Source of the DNA: Sapria himalayana
Taxonomy: Eukaryota > Streptophyta > Magnoliopsida > Malpighiales > Rafflesiaceae
DNA length: 64,000 nucleotides
Direction of reading: 5' to 3'
Assembly (NCBI GenBank): GCA_029783825.1
Contig: JAREIK010003411.1
Location: 1,566,966-1,630,965 of the forward strand
Part shown: positions 58,641 to 64,000 of the stretch, piece after piece
Layout of the letters: each line of letters starts with the position of its first letter
How positions within the stretch are numbered: position 1 is the first letter of the stretch
Program-made: the position numbers and the translations under genes
The notes under the pieces: model-generated
The model's input: the letters and a program-made list of their open reading frames with translations, nothing else
The model's database searches: none
What the model was told of the DNA's origin: nothing

Positions 58641-61600
58641 ATCACCTTTCTTGGCGATATTATTTCTTTTTTTTTTTTTTTTTTTTGATAAATAAACCAT
58701 ATTATTTCTTTGATATTGCCCTTTGCGGGAGATGTAATCATTTTCTCTGCTGAGATGGAGCTGCTAAATCCAAAACGAATGGATAATTTTTAGATAGATC
58801 AAGAGCAAAATGACAAAACATTCCATGGCAAAGGGAAACCTATATATGACTATGCATAGGAAACTAAGGAAGAGGGAGGTCATAGTTTAACTTAATCGAG
58901 CTGAAATGATTGAACTATACATTCACTTAAAAAGGAAATCCATAATTAAGCTAGCAAAAGCAAAGTAGTTTAATAGTTTGGCCCTCAAAAAAGTCATGAT
59001 ATGGCCCTCGATGAAGTCATGATAAAGAACACATATTTGGTACCCCTTGTTGTTGACATGTTCACTAGCTTGGCAAAGTCATGCTACTTCATAAAGTTAG
59101 ACTTGGATTCGAGCCGCTATAAAGTATGGGTTGCTGCAAGTAATTAGCCAAAGATGATAATGATAACACACTATGATGTCCATATTATTTTTTTCTTTTT
59201 TAAATGAGATTGTGGTATACAACAAAAGCCTTTGCAACACATCAAGCTTGTGGTGAACAAATTTAGGGCACTAACTCAGCTATACTAGAAGAGAGATTCA
59301 AAATGCTAGAATCGGGATGGTCAAGACCAAATAATATTAAAAAAAGAAGACAAACCTTGTATGATTATCAAATGCACTTGTCATTTTTTGTCATACACTT
59401 GTCATTGATTGAGAATAGATAGCTCATAGTCATATTATCATGGTTGACACGAGTCTTCCTCACTAAAATGCCCTTGAGTCAACTATTGGTCATAACATTC
59501 TTTCCCTTATACAATGTAATATGAATGTCAATCATAATGGAAGGCTTTTTTCCTCCTTTTTTTAACCTAAGACAATGTTGAAAGTTACAAGGAGAAAGAA
59601 TTCTTTTGTCGGGCTACTTAGCTAAACCATCTCAATGACTTCTACAAGGGGAAGGTTAGAAGCATAGGTATGGTCATGGATGATGGTCAAGTGTTATGGA
59701 CAAACTAGAATGATCTAATTGATTGAGTATTCCCCCAGGGTAACAAAAAAGATAAAGGGCCGTCATCTCATGTGCCAAGTCATAAATTTTGATGGTTCTA
59801 GAAGAAATCATAGCATAGGTCACAATGGAAACCATATCCACTGGCATCACCCATTATATCTCATCTCCACCCATTGACCAGCTTCATTAAGTAGTATCAG
59901 TGTCCCTATTAGTGAAGGTATGGGTAGCTACTGAGGGCATAATCCTAGGTAGGTAAAAGATAGATACTAGAGATGTCACATATAAAGATAGAGATTGAAT
60001 AGCAGATCTTATTCTATGATGGGTAGGAATAAGAAGTTTGTCAATTCTTAAATATACATATATTGATGCAATCTCTTACGAATGAACATACTCACCACCA
60101 GAGAGGGTGATATAAGTAGTAGTGGTGGGTAGTACATTTCCAAGTAGGGGATCTTTATATGAATATAAATCTAAAACTAAGCAAATGTATGCCGATGGAT
60201 TTGATACCATTGAATAAATGAAATTTAGTCTAGTAGTAGTAGTTGCTTTAACTCAAAATCAAGCCTTTGAATATGCTTTCACCTCTTTGTGTGCTAGACA
60301 TATGAGAATTGAATGAATGTATGCTTTGTTAACAATCTTGTCTTATTAGCCTCAAATGGAAGATGTGGAAGCAATAGCAAGGCATATATAGGGATGTGAT
60401 TGATATTCATTTCTTTATCCATCATATATACAAATATGCGAGAGAGGTGAGTGTGCTCCCCTTGAGATTTTACTAATTACTCAACTATCTCTATTTTCAA
60501 ACTTATGTTTTCAACATGAAAAGATGATAGATGAATAGATCCTTTAAGGTTAAATGCATACCTTATAAACTTTAAATCTACCTCTAAGAGATGAAAGAGA
60601 CGTATCAACACAATGAGGTGGAATGCATCCCTTAATTTCTTTATATAAATTCTTAGGAATAGGAAAAGTAGATCTGTTATGATGACATTCAACTATATTG
60701 AATGCATCCATGAGTGACTCTTATCATACCTTTATGAACACTAGATTGAAAAGGTCAATCTCAATTAAAAATGTGATTTTTCGTTATCCCATTTTTGGCT
60801 ACATTCATTTATCCAACATGATATAGGGTAAGTATGACACCACATTTTGGTTTGATCTAAATTTAGTAGGCATGAGATCAAATACAAAAAATTGATTCTA
60901 TATATGTTCTTCATTTATTGGACTAACATTTTTCATATACTTAAAGCTTGTTTTGCCAATTCCAAATTCTTTTTAGAGTAGTTCTTATTGGATTCTTACG
61001 TTATAGATTGATGGAGTACCAACCTACCAATCAAAAGATTGTGATTGTATTTCCTTTCTCTTCAAATTTGTCTTTTTAACATCAAATGGCTCGGCTTGAT
61101 TTTGTTATCCACGCCCTATCAAAATGATTCTTTTTTGTTAGTATGTCCCCTTAGATAGAGCACGATCTGGTTAAGATCAAAATCACCAACGCATTTATAT
61201 TCATCTGCTTGGATAGAGCTTCTATTATGGCTAAAGAAGAAAGCCCAATTAATGTGGTAATCACACATCTTCCATATTTTTTATTAATTGAATAAACCAT
61301 TCATTCAAATAGGTCACGAGTGATCTAATTAAAAGGATAATTCTTTGGTAAAATCCATTTTGTGTTAAATTTGCAATGATATATCTTTTATCCCACTTAA
61401 GATGCCAATTTAAAAAAGAAGGTGCCAACTTCTATGTCAATCGATAGTGATCAATACAATAAAAAGAAATGTTTTGAGTTGTAGTGTAGGAGTACTAATC
61501 TATATTTCTGGAGAATAAAGAAAATCTGTGAAAAAGAATTGAGAGAGAAGAAAATAAAATTGAGAACTAGCTAAATTGAAACTTGATTATAGCTTATCAA

Positions 61601-61886
61601 CAAAATAAAATTGAGCCTAAAAAAAATTAGTGGGACACCTACCAAAGTAACAAAAGTTAAATTCAATAAGTGCTGCTTAGGGAAGGATAACCAAGCCAAG
61701 TAGTATTATAGCAACATGTCATTTATCTAAACTGAAAGAGGTGTGTACAGTGTACTACTATGAATCATGAGAGAAAAGAAGAATTAGGCAAACAATGTAA
61801 GGCTATGGAGGATTGGAATTAACACAATTCATGTTAGTAGTAGGGAAATAACACCTTCACTAGTTCTTGGGGATTACTAGAGTAGG
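58641..61886. other. Unassigned sequence
   Basis: About 3.2 kb without confident features. Minus-strand frames (for example 60477-60692) have no motif that I could tie to a family. The composition is less AT-rich than the rest, so decayed retrotransposon or host sequence are both possible. Confidence 0.35.
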
Positions 61887-62298
61887 TAGAGGTGTCAAAT
61901 GGTCTGGGTCAAGCTATGTCGAACCATTTTTGGTAGCCCAATTGGGCCACCATTCCGTGGTCAGCATGACACGATATAGTAACTGTGTCATGTCTGGCAT
62001 GGCACTACTTGAGAAGTGTCAGCTTGGCATGGCCCTCCGACCCAGCTCATACCCAAGTTGTGTCTGGACTTGCTGGGTCGTACCTAGTTTTTCCAACTAA
62101 ATTTAAAAAAAAATCCAGTTGGGTCCCCAAGGCGGATTACCATGCCATTGGGCCAAGCACACAGGTTGTGTGTGGCCTGACACGAGGCACTGATCATGCC
62201 GGCCCAACCCACAACACTGTTCCAAACTATGCTAGGCTGGGCCAGACATGGCTGAACTAATCCAGGCCCCGGGCTGCCCTACATGTTTGACACCTCTA
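61887..62298. mobile_element. F2 non-autonomous hAT element with TSD AGAGTAGG
   Basis: Ends TAGAGGTGTCAAATGGTC and ACATGTTTGACACCTCTA are inverted repeats. The TSD AGAGTAGG is exact (61879-61886 and 62299-62306). The 412-bp body is GC-rich with GGCATGAC and GGCACGGC-type motifs and no gene. Confidence 0.95.
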
Positions 62299-62306
62299 AG
62301 AGTAGG

Positions 62307-64000
62307 TATCTCGAACCTTATTTTTCGTGGTCAATCTTGCAACCATAATTTTTGCCACTGTCAAATCTATGTTTTGCTTGTTAAACCAAGAAAATGTCAT
62401 TGGAGAATATATGTATCCAAGGGTTGATGAATTTTATCTTGCTCATAAGGTAGCCTCGAATGAATTCTCACTCTAATGAATCAATTAGGTATGTATGATT
62501 ACCAACCTTATCCCAAGCATGAGAAACTACTTTCTTGTGCCCCATACTAATGCTAATTGAATGAATGGATTCCACGAACCAACAAGTCCATGCTTTAAAA
62601 CTATAAATAACTACATGCATGAGTCATTCAACCACAAAAAAAAAAAGGATTGTTCCTTCTTCAATGGTACGAGCTTGTTGGTTGTTTGGTAGGTCAAGAA
62701 ATACAATAAGGAAGGAGAGAAGCAGGCATGCACCTCTAGAACTGGCTATGACAAAGTAAACTACTTTAGTTAGTAATTTGTTTACTGTAAATGGTCTAGA
62801 CATATGGCAAGAAGACTAAATTAGGACCCTACATATATATGAAGACCCTAGTTAGTTTGTTTGATGCCACATGACAAGAAGAAAAGTGAAGATTACAACT
62901 ACTACCAAATATCAGATTTTTTTTTATAATGCAGCATGTTATACCTTGTCAAGTAGTTTTAGCTGAATGTTATTCCACCATTTGTCATCTTAGTGATGCA
63001 CCTAGTTATCATACTTATGTTTATAAAGGAGGGGTCACAACACCAACTCTTAAATAACTAGGACCAAGGAAAATAAAAAACATATAAAGAAAGACAAATC
63101 AAACAATGAACGGGGTTGAGGTTCTCACGAGAGGCTTCTAGTTCTAATGTTTCAGAATTCCATGCTTACAGACTTTGATTAATAGTTTGCCTTCCTTATT
63201 TTAGTAATGTGCAACGTGTTAATCTTGAGTTGTTCCATCTCTTTTCTAGCGGCAGATTGATGCTCATTCTAAACTTGATAGATATTAATGAGGTAATCAT
63301 TCCTTTGAAAAAAGGATATGTTAGACGATAATGCATGTTTAGTCTTTCTATTGAATTGATATTTATCAATCTTATAGAGTTATCATCCATGGCATATCAA
63401 GTCTCGGCAGCTTCACCAGTCTACTAGCTACAAGCACCAAGACTTCTTAATAGTGCATCATGAATAAATTCAACTAGCATTTGTCTATGAAAGCATCCAT
63501 GAACAAAGCCACTATCATCCAATGAGGATGTCTCACTTGTTTAGTGGCCTCTATAAATAGGAGGAGTAATCACACATAATGAAAGATGTGTCATGGTAAG
63601 GAATGTGTCAAATACCAATATGTACAAGCATAATGTCTCATGTAGACCTTAATATTGTGCTAAACTAAAACCTTGTTGAGGAGACAACCCTCTATTGGAC
63701 CATTCACTAGAGCAAAGGAAAATATATCAAGCAATGCCTCCTATTGGGCTTATCTAGCAAGAATGAGTTGGAAGTTACATGAAAGGACTTTACTCACAAT
63801 AAAAAATGGGCATGGTCTTGAGTGTTGAGTATTGAGTTGGAAGATGCAAAAGTAAAAGATGAAGTACTCCAATTGAGTCTTGAGTGTCTTAATGAAAGAG
63901 GAGACAATCATTATATTTTTTTTTTACTTTATTTTTTATTCTTAATTATTTTATTATATAATTATAATTATTTGAGGTTATAATTATTGACTATTTTGAG
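62307..64000. other. Unassigned sequence
   Basis: No terminal repeats, splice-supported exons or recognised protein motifs. A 64-codon minus-strand frame at 63196-63390 shows nothing recognisable. Confidence 0.35.

Noticed and set aside
60477..60692. Possible copia pol piece on the minus strand
   Set aside because: Residues such as KLRDAFHLIVLIRLFHLLEV give no convincing copia or gypsy alignment.
1..64000. tRNA or rRNA genes, integrated viruses, organelle inserts
   Set aside because: No cloverleaf with conserved A/B boxes, no rRNA core sequence and no viral polyprotein motifs were recognised on reading both strands.

Overview
This window looks like nuclear DNA of a flowering plant, probably a monocot. 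It is very AT-rich, has GT-AG introns, and is packed with plant-type transposons. No bacterial operons, rRNA, tRNA or CRISPR arrays were seen. The monocot assignment is an inference from the GC-rich terminal repeats and is not proven. Almost everything recognisable is a transposable element, often one inside another.

Three hAT (class II) families were worked out from inverted ends plus matching 8-bp target-site duplications (TSDs). They are named here for convenience. F0 has ends TAGGGATGACATC / CATCTCTA and one full copy (108-5224) with a minus-strand BED-zinc-finger transposase. F1 has ends CTATGTTGCACGG / CCGTGCAACACAG: a 4.1-kb coding copy B (14684-18804), an older coding copy C (38781-43258), two short deletion derivatives A (2830-3678) and D (41679-42152), and one broken end (52866-53050). 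F2/F3 has ends TAGAGGTGTCAAACGGGC / GTTTGACACCTCTA. F3 copies carry a plus-strand BED-hAT transposase (13427-19790, 19795-23010, 35219-37125, 37254-45373, and an internally deleted copy from 6413). F2 copies are roughly 360-550-bp derivatives made mostly of the GC-rich ends (intact with TSD at 7372, 10220, 41166, 45901 and 61887). Nesting gives relative ages: A sits in the F0 transposase, B and C sit in F3 transposases, and D plus an F2 copy sit in C.

LTR retrotransposons fill much of the rest. A decayed Ty3/gypsy element on the minus strand (23699-28770) has two LTRs, a primer-binding site and remnants of gag, protease, RT and integrase. It landed in the LTR of an older Ty1/copia element. 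Copia RNase H remnants occur on the minus strand at 5.5, 9.2 and 32.7 kb. Three successive plus-strand copia remnants lie at 45.4-52.5 kb. Smaller MITE-like elements lie at 53.5-54.3 and 55.5-56.2 kb.

The only host gene supported is a set of three short plus-strand exons at 29417-29933 with clean splice sites and consistent reading frame. It encodes part of a protein I could not identify. No convincing next exon was found in the remaining 34 kb, apart from one weak candidate near 56.73 kb, so its introns may be very large and full of transposons. Stretches at 8.2-9.1, 11.8-13.4, 29.9-32.5, 49.0-49.6, 56.5-61.9 and 62.3-64.0 kb could not be assigned beyond the minor repeats noted.
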